DNA of 18,396 nt, taken from NCBI GenBank assembly GCA_031388585.1, contig JANMRU010000423.1, positions 1 to 18,396 on the forward strand, in the 5' to 3' direction. The translations under genes were made by a program, and so were the position numbers. Positions 1 to 6,384 of the stretch are shown in pieces (position 1 is the first letter of the stretch; each line of letters begins with the position of its first letter). The notes beneath the pieces are model-generated. The model made no database searches, had not been told where the DNA came from, and worked only from the letters and a program-made list of their open reading frames with translations. Origin of the DNA: PCC-6802 sp031388585. Lineage in GTDB: Bacteria > Cyanobacteriota > Cyanobacteriia > Pseudanabaenales > Pseudanabaenaceae.

Positions 1-64
1 CTAAGTGCTGACGTTCTTCATTGCTAAGGGTCACAATGTATTTTTTACGTGGCATAGCAATCAT
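1..64 (-). mobile_element. IS630-family transposase, N-terminal fragment (runs off left edge)
   Basis: Reading leftward from ATG at 64-62, the frame is open to the window edge and gives about 21 residues, including MPRKKYIVTLSNEERQHL. A Lys/Arg-rich lead, then YIV-L-EER, is the usual opening of IS630-family transposases, just before their helix-turn-helix. GGAGGT (81-76 on this strand) lies 11 nt before ATG-64. An in-frame ATG at 55-53 is the alternative start but sits 20 nt from that site. The DDE catalytic part lies outside the window, so the family call rests on a short N-terminus. No terminal inverted repeat of the element is visible inside the window. Confidence 0.65.
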
Positions 65-95
65 TGGGTAACTTCACCTCCAATAATCCATCATT

Positions 96-252
96 TCATG
101 ACTGACAGGCTACTAGTTTAATTTGTTTGCCTTGAATTCCTTGCTCAACTAAGAAATCTATGACAGCTCTAGCACATGGGATACAATCAAGGAACACAAA
201 ACGGCTGGCGATGATTGTAACTTATTTGGCGTATTTCGTCGCTGGTATTCAC
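96..252 (-). pseudogene. Broken papain-fold toxin gene (Tox-PL / papain fold toxin 2-like), frameshifted and truncated
   Basis: On the minus strand a GTG at 252 opens a frame reading V-N-T-S-D-E-I-R-Q-I and then loses the pattern. One frame over, 221-96 reads TIIASRF, VFLDCIPCARA and VIDFLVEQGIQGKQIKL, then VACQS and a TGA. Removing one A in the A-rich stretch at 221-227 joins the two parts into one continuous protein start. From memory, small cyanobacterial papain-fold toxins begin like this: DEI..., IASRF, a C-x-x-C-A motif carrying the nucleophile cysteine, QGI-GK-IKL. The later part with the catalytic His and Asp is missing; the TGA comes directly before the transposase start region. The gene therefore has at least one frameshift plus loss of its 3' part and should be inactive. 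The plus-strand ORF on top of it (160-354) resembles nothing known. Confidence 0.62.
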
Positions 253-354
253 ACTGTTATTTTTTGTTATTATTTCTCTCAAGAACTAATAACTTTCTTG
301 ATACAGAAACATGTAAGCCTTCACAATCAGTGCCGACTTACGCTCAAAGATTAA

Positions 355-377
355 GGTTTGCAAAAAAGATGCAAACC
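355..377 (-). terminator. Candidate terminator hairpin downstream of rpmB
   Basis: GGTTTGCA (355-362) pairs perfectly with TGCAAACC (370-377) across a 7-nt loop. On the minus strand it lies about 40 nt after the rpmB stop and is followed by TTAATCTTT, a weak T-rich tail. This suits termination of the rpmB transcript, but the tail is not a strong U-tract. Confidence 0.4.
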
Positions 378-399
378 CCTAACATGCCGCCAAAATTAG

Positions 400-421
400 A
401 TCGAATTTAAATCGAATTTAA
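400..421. repeat. Perfect 11-bp tandem duplication at the rpmB stop codon
   Basis: ATCGAATTTAA occurs twice head to tail (400-410 and 411-421). The rpmB stop codon lies in the second copy, so the duplication falls almost entirely in the 3' untranslated region and leaves the protein unchanged. Confidence 0.8.
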
Positions 422-654
422 AACTTATTGAGGTCAATGCCTGCTTCTTTAGCAAACATACCTAAGCTCTTCTTTTGCAGAGTTTTGATCGCTTTTGTCG
501 AAATATGAAGAGTGACAAAGCGCTTGCCTTCTGCCCACCAAATGCGCTTCCACTGTAAGTTGACATGCTGCAATCGCTTATTGCGCTTGTGTGAGAAAGA
601 GATGGTAACGGAGTTGTTGGCTTTTTTGCCAGTTAATTGACAACGACGGCTCAT
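418..654 (-). CDS. rpmB: 50S ribosomal protein L28
   Basis: Structural protein of the large ribosomal subunit. The 78-residue product matches the usual L28 length and pattern: an N-terminal MSRRCQLTGKK block (the C-x-x-T-GK opening), an NNSVTISFSHKRNKR segment, the NLQWKRIWW core and a basic C-terminal half ending GIDLNKF. The start is the ATG directly before SRRCQLTGK, the conserved N-terminus of the family, so start choice is secure. It is the last gene of a minus-strand group (small protein, nblB, rpmB) but has a 78-bp gap after nblB and may have its own promoter there. A hairpin follows at 355-377. Confidence 0.95.
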   Translation of the reverse strand: MSRRCQLTGKKANNSVTISFSHKRNKRLQHVNLQWKRIWWAEGKRFVTLHISTKAIKTLQKKSLGMFAKEAGIDLNKF

Positions 655-732
655 GTTAGTTTAACCTTTTGCACTTTTAGTCCAGCCTACTATTGTACAG
701 AATCTGGCAAAATATGGGAAATTTTAATTCGA

Positions 733-1398
733 TTATTTCGAAGCTAGCAAAGTTTTTGCAGTTTCCGCAACTTGAGCAGTGGCATCCTGGCTCAGTTGGA
801 TCAAGGCCGCTTCTGCCTCGTCTCCACCAATTTGATGCAATGCCTGCGTCAGGCGATATCTAACTTCCCAGTCAGGATTGTTAACTAGAGGCAAAATCAG
901 CTCCAAACCCCTCTGATCGCCCAGGTCGCCCAAGGCCCCGATCGCAGCGATCTTCACGAGATCGTTAGAGTGCTGCAATGACTGCGCTAAAATTTCAAAC
1001 CCGCGTCGATCTCCAAGTTCTCCCAACGCCGCCACGATACTAAACTGTAACAACCAATCACCAGTTGTGTGGTAAACCTCAACCAGCATTTCAAATGCTT
1101 CTGTGAGCTTCAAGGCCCCAATCGAATCAGCAGCAGCAGCGCGGACATCCATCTCTGGATCGTGAAGTAGCCGATCGCTCAGTACTTCTAGAGATCTCGG
1201 CAAATCCTGCATCCCGACAGTAGCGATCTGGCTAACCGCATCGTAGCGAATCCGAGGGTTGGTATCACCAGCAGCGTTACTAACAAGCTGAAAACGGTCA
1301 GCTATATCGAGTTTGCGGCCTTCAGTTAAAGCCTTCATGCGCTCTCCAATATCTTCGGATTGGAGTTTTTGTTGCAGGGATTCAAGATTTACAGTCAT
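733..1398 (-). CDS. nblB: Phycobilisome degradation protein NblB (HEAT-repeat, phycobilin-lyase-like)
   Basis: A 221-residue soluble protein built almost wholly of short alpha-helical HEAT-like repeats of the PBS-lyase type. At least five units are visible between about residues 46 and 205, with recurring motifs such as RYDAVSQIATVG, VRAAAADSIGALK, VAALGELGDRRG, AAIGALGDLGDQRG and VRYRLTQALHQIGG. Length and repeat order agree with cyanobacterial NblB, which is related to the CpcE/F bilin lyases and is needed for dismantling phycobilisomes or releasing chromophores during nutrient stress and light acclimation. The lyases themselves (CpcE/F) usually stand beside phycobiliprotein genes; this one stands beside rpmB, which favours NblB. 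The start ATG is the first in frame and gives the expected N-terminus. A different PBS-lyase HEAT protein is the main alternative. Confidence 0.8.
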   Translation of the reverse strand: MTVNLESLQQKLQSEDIGERMKALTEGRKLDIADRFQLVSNAAGDTNPRIRYDAVSQIATVGMQDLPRSLEVLSDRLLHDPEMDVRAAAADSIGALKLTEAFEMLVEVYHTTGDWLLQFSIVAALGELGDRRGFEILAQSLQHSNDLVKIAAIGALGDLGDQRGLELILPLVNNPDWEVRYRLTQALHQIGGDEAEAALIQLSQDATAQVAETAKTLLASK

Positions 1399-1454
1399 AA
1401 TCTAACATGTCGAAGGTGTAGCATTCTGCTCTACAAATGAAGCTGCTAGCTCAA

Positions 1455-1625
1455 TTAGTAAGCAAGAGTTTCTAGAGTTTCGCGCAGGTATCGCAATACA
1501 AGGTCATTGAGGGAGGCATCACCCTTGGGTGGATTTGTCAGATTACGCGATCTTTGCCAGTGCTCAAATTCAGAACTGCTGGCAATTACTTGCTTCAGGT
1601 GCTGCCAAGTCTTTGTATCTTGCAT
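1455..1625 (-). CDS. Small conserved cyanobacterial protein, function unknown
   Basis: The frame encodes 56 residues from ATG at 1625: KTWQHLKQVI, then SEFEHWQRSRNL, and a C-terminal VLRYLRETLETLAY. I recall this compact helical pattern with the terminal RYLRETLETLAY from short uncharacterised cyanobacterial proteins; no function is known to me. An upstream in-frame ATG at 1664 would add 13 residues (a Gly/Pro-rich lead) that do not look conserved, so the inner start is preferred. No clear Shine-Dalgarno separates the two. It ends 56 bp before nblB on the same strand and may be co-transcribed with it. There are no membrane segments or cysteines. Confidence 0.6.
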   Translation of the reverse strand: MQDTKTWQHLKQVIASSSEFEHWQRSRNLTNPPKGDASLNDLVLRYLRETLETLAY

Positions 1626-1855
1626 GGGAGAACCCAACTCAGTACTACCTGGAGGTATATTCATGGGGATTCATTTGGCTATGTGAACACTTACACTCTC
1701 AATGTTATGGCAATATTCTTGCTAAGTTGTTGGCGAACAAACAATTGAGTCACAAGAGCCATGTTATCACCTTGGCTGGAATTAAGGCACGATCGATGCT
1801 AGACATAATAGTTAAGGGAGATTACGTACTCTTAATTCTTGATCTTGATAATTAT

Positions 1856-2239
1856 ATGAACACAGTTAGCACAGCATTTCCTGGGGAAACACAGCTAGAA
1901 CCAAGCTTTGCGATCCCAGTAACCCTGGTATTTATTGCAATACCGATTTTATTAGTACAGGTATGGGTTGGTGGCGCGATCGCGCTATTTGGCGTATTTC
2001 TGTTATTGCAAACTGTGACCTTAAGGTTGATTTTTACAGCTACCGATTTAGATATTTACCGTTCCGAGAAACTAATTCGACGTTTCCCCTATCAGGATTG
2101 GCAAAACTGGCGCATTTTCTGGCCTCGCTTCCCTGTATTGTTTTATTTTAAGGAGGTTAAGAGTATTCACTTCCTCCCGATTCTGTTTAACCCTAAAACA
2201 TTGCAGGCTTGTCTGGAAAAACATTTGCCACTTAGCTAA
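1856..2239 (+). CDS. DUF3119 family membrane protein
   Basis: The protein has 127 residues. Two hydrophobic segments (about 18-35 and 38-58) form a membrane hairpin, followed by a soluble domain with the family's signature blocks LRLIFTATDLDIYR, IRRFPYQDWQNWRIFWP, VLFYFKEVKSIHFLPILF and NPKTLQACLE. These identify DUF3119, found in cyanobacteria and plant plastids and of unknown function. The open frame extends upstream to 1529, but that part overlaps the minus-strand small gene and is unlike the family; ATG-1856 gives the expected length. The FGGY kinase begins 5 bp after the stop and the membrane protein gene 14 bp after that, so the three probably form one operon. Confidence 0.82.
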   Translation: MNTVSTAFPGETQLEPSFAIPVTLVFIAIPILLVQVWVGGAIALFGVFLLLQTVTLRLIFTATDLDIYRSEKLIRRFPYQDWQNWRIFWPRFPVLFYFKEVKSIHFLPILFNPKTLQACLEKHLPLS

Positions 2240-2244
2240 AGTTA

Positions 2245-3504
2245 ATGAACTTGTATCTGGGCCTTGATTTTGGCACCTCAGGTGCAAGAGCGATCGCAAT
2301 TGATTCCGAAGCGCAAGTTCGTGCTGTTGCTAAGCGGTCTTACAGCATTGAAACTGTGGAGACATGGCAATCAGCCTTGTTTGCGCTGTTCGAACAAATT
2401 CCTGTAGAGGTACGCTCCTCAATTAGCGCGATTGCGATCGCCGCAACTTCCGCAACAATTTTGATCTGCGACTCATTCGGTAAACCTGTGGGTCAGCCAC
2501 TGCTATATGACGATGCCCGTGGTGCGTCTGCGATCGCCACGCTGAAAGGTTTTGTGCCAGAAGGTCACACGGCAATTAGTGCGACATCAAGTCTGGCAAA
2601 GCTCGTCTGGTGGTACGAGCAGCACATCAACCGTCTTAGCCCCAATTTCAACCTTTATCTCCAACATCAGGCTGACTGGATTGGTTTTTTGCTGCATGGA
2701 GAGCTAGGGGTTAGCGACTACCATAATGCCCTCAAGCTCGGCTATGACCCCTGGGCACTGCGTTATCCAGAATGGTTGACTAGCTGGCAAAGTGCCATAT
2801 TACTGCCGCGCGTCTTACCCCCAGGGACTCCCATTGCGCCAATCAAGCCAGATATGGCAGCCAAATTGGGGTTGCCAATCGGCTGTCTAGTTTGTGCGGG
2901 CACCACTGATAGTACGGCGGCTTTCTTAGCAAGTGCTGGCATTAATGCGGAACCAGGGCAAGCAGTAACCTCCCTCGGCTCCACCCTTGTACTCAAAGTG
3001 CTCAGTCAAGACCGTGTTGAAGACTCCCGCTATGGCATTTACAGTCATCGCCTGGGCGATCGCTGGCTCGTTGGCGGAGCATCTAATACTGGCGGCAATG
3101 TTTTAAGGCAATTTTTTAGCGATCAGGAAATAGTGCAGCTTAGCTCACAGATTAATCCTGACTATTCAAGTCAATTGGACTATTATCCCCTGATCAAAAC
3201 GGGGGAGAGGTTCCCAGTCAACGATCCCCAAAAATTGCCCCGTCTCCAGCCGCGCCCTGACAATCCCGTCGAACTCCTGCATGGGTTACTAGAAAGTATC
3301 GCTAGAATTGAGTCTGAGGGCTATAAGTTGCTGCAATCATTAGGAGCCTCACCGATACACTCAGTTTGTAGTATTGGTGGCGGCGCATCAAATCTCATCT
3401 GGGAAAGAATTCGCGCTCGCTATCTGCAAGTTCCCCTAGTTACCGCGCAGCATCCTGAAGCCGCTTACGGTGCCGCCTTACTCGCCCTTCACAATAGCGA
3501 TTAG
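2245..3504 (+). CDS. FGGY-family sugar kinase, probably D-ribulose kinase
   Basis: ATP-dependent carbohydrate kinase of the FGGY / hexokinase-actin fold. The N-terminal phosphate-binding motif GLDFGTSGARA has Asp8, and CAGTTDSTAAF carries the expected catalytic-base aspartate, Asp222. The adenosine motif SIGGGASN sits near residue 377 and EAAYGAALLA near 405. At 419 residues it is shorter than typical xylulokinases (about 480-500) and matches the compact cyanobacterial/plant group of the Synechococcus elongatus sugar kinase SePSK and Arabidopsis XK-1, shown to phosphorylate D-ribulose. It would return free ribulose to ribulose-5-phosphate, next to the Calvin cycle. The substrate is inferred from that group; annotation as xylulokinase would reflect distant similarity. 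The start ATG leads straight into the first beta strand. Confidence 0.82.
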   Translation: MNLYLGLDFGTSGARAIAIDSEAQVRAVAKRSYSIETVETWQSALFALFEQIPVEVRSSISAIAIAATSATILICDSFGKPVGQPLLYDDARGASAIATLKGFVPEGHTAISATSSLAKLVWWYEQHINRLSPNFNLYLQHQADWIGFLLHGELGVSDYHNALKLGYDPWALRYPEWLTSWQSAILLPRVLPPGTPIAPIKPDMAAKLGLPIGCLVCAGTTDSTAAFLASAGINAEPGQAVTSLGSTLVLKVLSQDRVEDSRYGIYSHRLGDRWLVGGASNTGGNVLRQFFSDQEIVQLSSQINPDYSSQLDYYPLIKTGERFPVNDPQKLPRLQPRPDNPVELLHGLLESIARIESEGYKLLQSLGASPIHSVCSIGGGASNLIWERIRARYLQVPLVTAQHPEAAYGAALLALHNSD

Positions 3505-3518
3505 TATCACATACAGCC

Positions 3519-4211
3519 ATGATTACTCCTCTAAAACGTAGCAAGTTTGATGAGCTACTCCCCGCCGTGCCAACAGCCGATCAATATCAGTACTACTGGG
3601 GTGCAAGCCAAGATGTATTCAAACGAGTATTGATCTCAGTAGCTTGCCTAGTTATATTTTCTTTGCTCTATAGTCGCACCCAAGAAAATAGCCCCAACAG
3701 CTTTTCAGGCTTGATGCTGTTCGTTTGTGCTGGGTTAGGGGGGCTTTATTGGATGCTTGGGCCTGTAGCTTTAGCCATGCGGCGTAATGTTAAGTTGCGT
3801 AGGTTTTCCCAGGCCGCTTTCTGGCAGGCTCAAGTTCTTGATGTGTACCTATCCGAGGAAGTGTTGTCTAAGCAAGAGAATATCGACGATCGCGGTCGTT
3901 TAGAGGTAATTCACAACACCGAGAGCTTCTTTAATCTTGAATTAGGCGATCGCGCTGGTTTTGTGACAACTATTCGGGTGCCAATGCAACGCCAATACAA
4001 ACGCATTCAACCCAGGCAAGCTGTCTGCATGATCCTGATGTCAAACGATCCCAACTTTAATCGCATTAGCAAGATTACAAGCGATGCCTACATTCCACAG
4101 CTAAATCTCTGGATCAGCGACTATCCCTATCTCCGCCGTGACGTATTTACTGACTTGACCAGGTATATGTTCTCAAGAGGTAGGCCAGTTGTAGAAATGA
4201 ATCGTGATTAA
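3519..4211 (+). CDS. Conserved cyanobacterial two-helix membrane protein, function unknown
   Basis: The protein has 230 residues. A conserved-looking N-terminus (SKFDELLPAVPTADQYQYYWG) is followed by two transmembrane helices (about 36-52 and 62-86), then a mainly hydrophilic domain with a DDRGRLEVIHN segment and a C-terminal region rich in aromatic and charged residues (LWISDYPYLRRDVFTDL). I associate this architecture with cyanobacterial proteins often labelled phosphate ABC transporter permease. That label is unconvincing, because two helices and no permease loop do not make a permease. It starts 14 bp after the sugar kinase stop, so it should be co-transcribed with it and the DUF3119 gene. 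No function can be assigned. Confidence 0.8.
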   Translation: MITPLKRSKFDELLPAVPTADQYQYYWGASQDVFKRVLISVACLVIFSLLYSRTQENSPNSFSGLMLFVCAGLGGLYWMLGPVALAMRRNVKLRRFSQAAFWQAQVLDVYLSEEVLSKQENIDDRGRLEVIHNTESFFNLELGDRAGFVTTIRVPMQRQYKRIQPRQAVCMILMSNDPNFNRISKITSDAYIPQLNLWISDYPYLRRDVFTDLTRYMFSRGRPVVEMNRD

Positions 4212-4329
4212 CAGAAGAATCTAAAGACAATATAAATATGTGCTCTAGATCACCAAGCAATTTGTCCAAGGTGATAGCCTGGGATCATGCCTGTACAGGG
4301 CTTATATAAAAAATAATTTTTTTAAACTT

Positions 4330-4632
4330 ATGTTTGATCCCCACAAAAATTTGATCCCCTGCAGTTATCGCAACGAAGCAAATGCAGTGCAGATCGTGCG
4401 GATTTGCAAACCTACGGCTCGATGTTTTGAGCGTACAGTTATGCCTGGTCAAATCTTACACTTCAAGGCAAGTGCGGACTCAATGTTAGAAGTCTATGAA
4501 GCGAATATGGCTAGTGCTGTTCAGGTTGATACTTTTAACTGTAAGCAACTACAAAGTACCGACATTACTAGCAACAACTTTATGAAGCAAGAAATATCCG
4601 CGAGAAACTACTCCCTCAGCAAAGTTGCCTAG
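4330..4632 (+). CDS. DUF1830 family protein
   Basis: A 100-residue soluble protein. The core has the DUF1830 pattern: IPCSYRNEANAVQIVRI, then CFERTVMPGQILHFKA, then LEVYEANMASAV and a Cys-containing C-terminal strand (DTFNCKQL). DUF1830 is a small, mostly beta, cyanobacterium-restricted family without an assigned function. The last 25 residues after KQLQS are low in conserved features. The 118-bp upstream gap contains CCTGTACAGG (a 10-bp palindrome near 4290) and an AT-rich TATATAAAAAATAAT stretch, so the gene probably has its own promoter. The next gene, rubA, is 130 bp away in the same direction. Confidence 0.8.
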   Translation: MFDPHKNLIPCSYRNEANAVQIVRICKPTARCFERTVMPGQILHFKASADSMLEVYEANMASAVQVDTFNCKQLQSTDITSNNFMKQEISARNYSLSKVA

Positions 4633-4762
4633 ACTAGTAGCGTATAGCAGCGCGAATTGAAGACACGGAATGATCTCAAACTCCTTCTGAAACGCAAAAC
4701 CAGTATCAAAGTTCTCACAAAGTGCAATAATTTGTAACAGTACTGCTTGTGAGAGCAAACAC

Positions 4763-5128
4763 ATGGAACCGCAAATTACTAACTCTAACGCTGATGAAGC
4801 CTTAGGTTCTGAGCAAGAAGAGCTACATCTATACGAATGTGCGGTCTGTGGCTATACCTACGAACCAGCATCTGGAGATGAAAAGCGCGGGATTGTCCCA
4901 GGAACCGCTTTCGATCTAGTTCCAGAGAATTGGCGCTGCCCCGTATGCAATTCCCAAAAGAACAAATTCAAAGATATTGGGGTTGCCAATAAACCATCTG
5001 GGTTTAAAGAAAACCTGGGTTATGGGTTCGGAGTTAATGTTCTGACTCCAGGACAAAAGAACCTACTAATCTTCGGGGCACTAGCACTTGGATTTCTTGT
5101 GTTCATGAGCTTTTATGCCCTCGATTAA
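4763..5128 (+). CDS. rubA: Membrane-anchored rubredoxin RubA
   Basis: Small one-iron electron-transfer protein tethered to the thylakoid membrane. Two C-x-x-C knuckles, Cys26/Cys29 (ECAVCGYTYEP) and Cys59/Cys62 (RCPVCNSQ), supply the four thiolates for the iron. The GD-x-x-G and GT-F-LVP-WRCP spacing is canonical. A 20-residue acidic N-terminal extension precedes the domain and a single hydrophobic helix (about 100-118) ends the 121-residue protein, the layout of cyanobacterial and chloroplast RubA rather than soluble rubredoxin. RubA is required for photosystem assembly (photosystem I iron-sulphur centres in Synechococcus PCC 7002; a photosystem II assembly module in Synechocystis). ycf48 follows 74 bp later, the usual pairing. 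The 8-bp inverted repeat TCTCACAA/TTGTGAGA lies just before the start. Confidence 0.93.
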   Translation: MEPQITNSNADEALGSEQEELHLYECAVCGYTYEPASGDEKRGIVPGTAFDLVPENWRCPVCNSQKNKFKDIGVANKPSGFKENLGYGFGVNVLTPGQKNLLIFGALALGFLVFMSFYALD

Positions 5129-5202
5129 ATCGGTAGATTGCCAATCGACTTGCCTGAAGCGATTTGCTAATTTAAAAAACAATTGATTTTAGGAAATGTC
5201 TG

Positions 5203-6195
5203 GTGATTAAAAAATTATGGTGCGTGTTAGCCGGACTATTGATCCTGGTTAACCTTATTTTTGTGGATGTAAAAGCAGTAACTGCTGCTGAAAATGGCGC
5301 TTGGCAAAAAATTGAACTTCCTACAACATCTACGCCTCTAGATCTAGCTTTCACCGACTCCGAGCCACAGCATGGTTGGCTGGTTGGGGCTGAAAGCACT
5401 CTACTCGAAACCAATAATGGCGGGAATACCTGGGAAGTTCGGCACCTTGACTTGGGGGAGGGGAATTATCGGTTTGTGTCAGTGAGCTTTTCTGGTAGCG
5501 AAGGCTGGATTGCTGGCAAACCCTCATTACTTTTACATACTTTGGATGGTGGTCAATCTTGGTCGCGCATTGCCTTAAATTCTAAGTTGCCGGGCGATCC
5601 TATATTGGTCAAAGCTCTAGGTGTTAACTCTGCTGAAATGGCTACCGATATTGGCGCGATTTACCGTACTCAAGACGCAGGTCAAAACTGGAAAGCCCTG
5701 GTGACTCAGGCTGTCGGAGCTGTGCGTAATCTCAACCGTAGCGAAGATGGTCGATACATTGCAGTTTCAGCTAAAGGTAATTTTTACTCAACCTGGCAAC
5801 CAGGCGATGTTGCATGGGTGCAACATAACCGAAATAGTTCTAGGCGCGTGCAGAATATGGGCTATGGTCCTGATGGTCGCACTTGGATGCTAAATAGAGG
5901 TGGACAATTGCAATTTAGCAAGGTCAACACAATCGATGAATGGGAAAAACCTCAGTTTCCCCGCGATGCCGAAGGTTATGGCATGTTGGATCTTACTTAC
6001 CAAGATGAAAATAATATTTGGGTAGCCGCTGGTAGTTCCAAGTTGTTACATAGCAGCGATCGCGGTCAAACATGGCATAAAGAAGATAGCTTGGAAACTA
6101 TTGGCTCAAATTTTTATAAAGTAATCTTCCTTGAGCGCAATCGGGGCTTTATTCTGGGACAATCTGGAACTTTACTTGGTTACTCAGCGCTGTAA
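5203..6195 (+). CDS. ycf48: Photosystem II assembly/stability factor Ycf48 (HCF136)
   Basis: Lumenal assembly factor that binds precursor D1 early in photosystem II biogenesis. The 330-residue protein begins with a signal peptide (Lys-rich start, hydrophobic 8-21, likely cleavage after about residue 26-29). The rest is a seven-bladed beta-propeller with recurring blade motifs: GWLVGAESTLLETNNGG-TW, GWIAGKPSLLLHTLDGG-SW, ATDIGAIYRTQDAG-NW, IWVAAGSSKLLHSSDRG-TW and RGFILGQSGTLL. The start is GTG at 5203, since no upstream in-frame ATG exists and AGGA lies 8 nt before it. Synechocystis Ycf48 is described as lipidated; here no lipobox cysteine is seen near the cleavage site (Cys7 is in the wrong place), so this version may be soluble, as in plastid HCF136. 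The psbEFLJ genes that normally follow are missing. Confidence 0.93.
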   Translation: MIKKLWCVLAGLLILVNLIFVDVKAVTAAENGAWQKIELPTTSTPLDLAFTDSEPQHGWLVGAESTLLETNNGGNTWEVRHLDLGEGNYRFVSVSFSGSEGWIAGKPSLLLHTLDGGQSWSRIALNSKLPGDPILVKALGVNSAEMATDIGAIYRTQDAGQNWKALVTQAVGAVRNLNRSEDGRYIAVSAKGNFYSTWQPGDVAWVQHNRNSSRRVQNMGYGPDGRTWMLNRGGQLQFSKVNTIDEWEKPQFPRDAEGYGMLDLTYQDENNIWVAAGSSKLLHSSDRGQTWHKEDSLETIGSNFYKVIFLERNRGFILGQSGTLLGYSAL

Positions 6196-6200
6196 TCTTC

Positions 6201-6295
6201 TATAGCTATCGCCAATTAGGTTAGGACGGGGTGGAGGAGTTCTACCCCTCCACCCCCAATTAAAATCCGTCCTAATGATCTAGGCGTTGGCTATA
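6201..6295. repeat. MITE-like element with imperfect terminal inverted repeats and nested hairpin
   Basis: The element is about 95 bp. Both ends read TATAGC, followed by a related CGCC block (left TATAGCTATCGCC; right end read inward TATAGCCAACGCC). Inside, TTAGGACGG (6221-6229) pairs with CCGTCCTAA (6267-6275). The core GGGGTGGAGG (6228-6237) pairs perfectly with CCTCCACCCC (6247-6256) across a 9-nt loop. Ends beginning and finishing in TA, with no coding capacity, are what a TA-targeting miniature element mobilised by an IS630/Tc1-type transposase would leave. The mobility interpretation is inference. The strong GC stem could also terminate ycf48 transcription. Confidence 0.6.
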
Positions 6296-6299
6296 TTAA

Positions 6300-6334
6300 G
6301 TATTTTTTGAGGGTTTTTAACCCTCAAAAAATAC
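6300..6334. repeat. 16-bp perfect inverted repeat between convergent genes
   Basis: The left arm 6300-6315 starts GTATTTTTTGAGGGTT and the right arm 6319-6334 is its exact complement, with a 3-nt TTT loop. It lies between the ends of ycf48 and the convergent gene at 6385. It is not a standard intrinsic terminator on either strand: the T-run comes before the GC stem and the A-run after it, the reverse of the normal order. It may still stop or stabilise both transcripts. Confidence 0.75.
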
Positions 6335-6384
6335 ACAACTAAAAATTGACAGCCTGAACAGTTTAGTGATGTAACTGCACTCGT

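Noticed and set aside
160..354. 64-residue plus-strand ORF at the left edge
   Set aside because: It is antisense to the papain-fold toxin remnant and has no recognisable motif or ribosome-binding site.
1529..1855. N-terminal extension of the DUF3119 protein by 109 residues
   Set aside because: The extension overlaps the small minus-strand gene and has no family similarity; ATG-1856 gives the normal size.
3519..4211. Phosphate ABC transporter permease
   Set aside because: Two transmembrane helices and no permease coupling-loop motif; this label seems to be an inherited misannotation.
4643..4648. Further MITE end at the TATAGC near 4643 (and at 15626)
   Set aside because: A lone TATAGC with no inverted partner nearby; the hexamer also occurs inside genes, so chance explains it.
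4549..4764. Minus-strand ORF of 71 residues between the DUF1830 gene and rubA
   Set aside because: It overlaps the end of the DUF1830 gene and the rubA start antisense, has no family pattern, and the gap looks like an ordinary leader.
6201..6334. CRISPR array or small RNA from the repeat cluster after ycf48
   Set aside because: There are two different inverted repeats and no regularly spaced direct repeats; nothing supports a CRISPR array.
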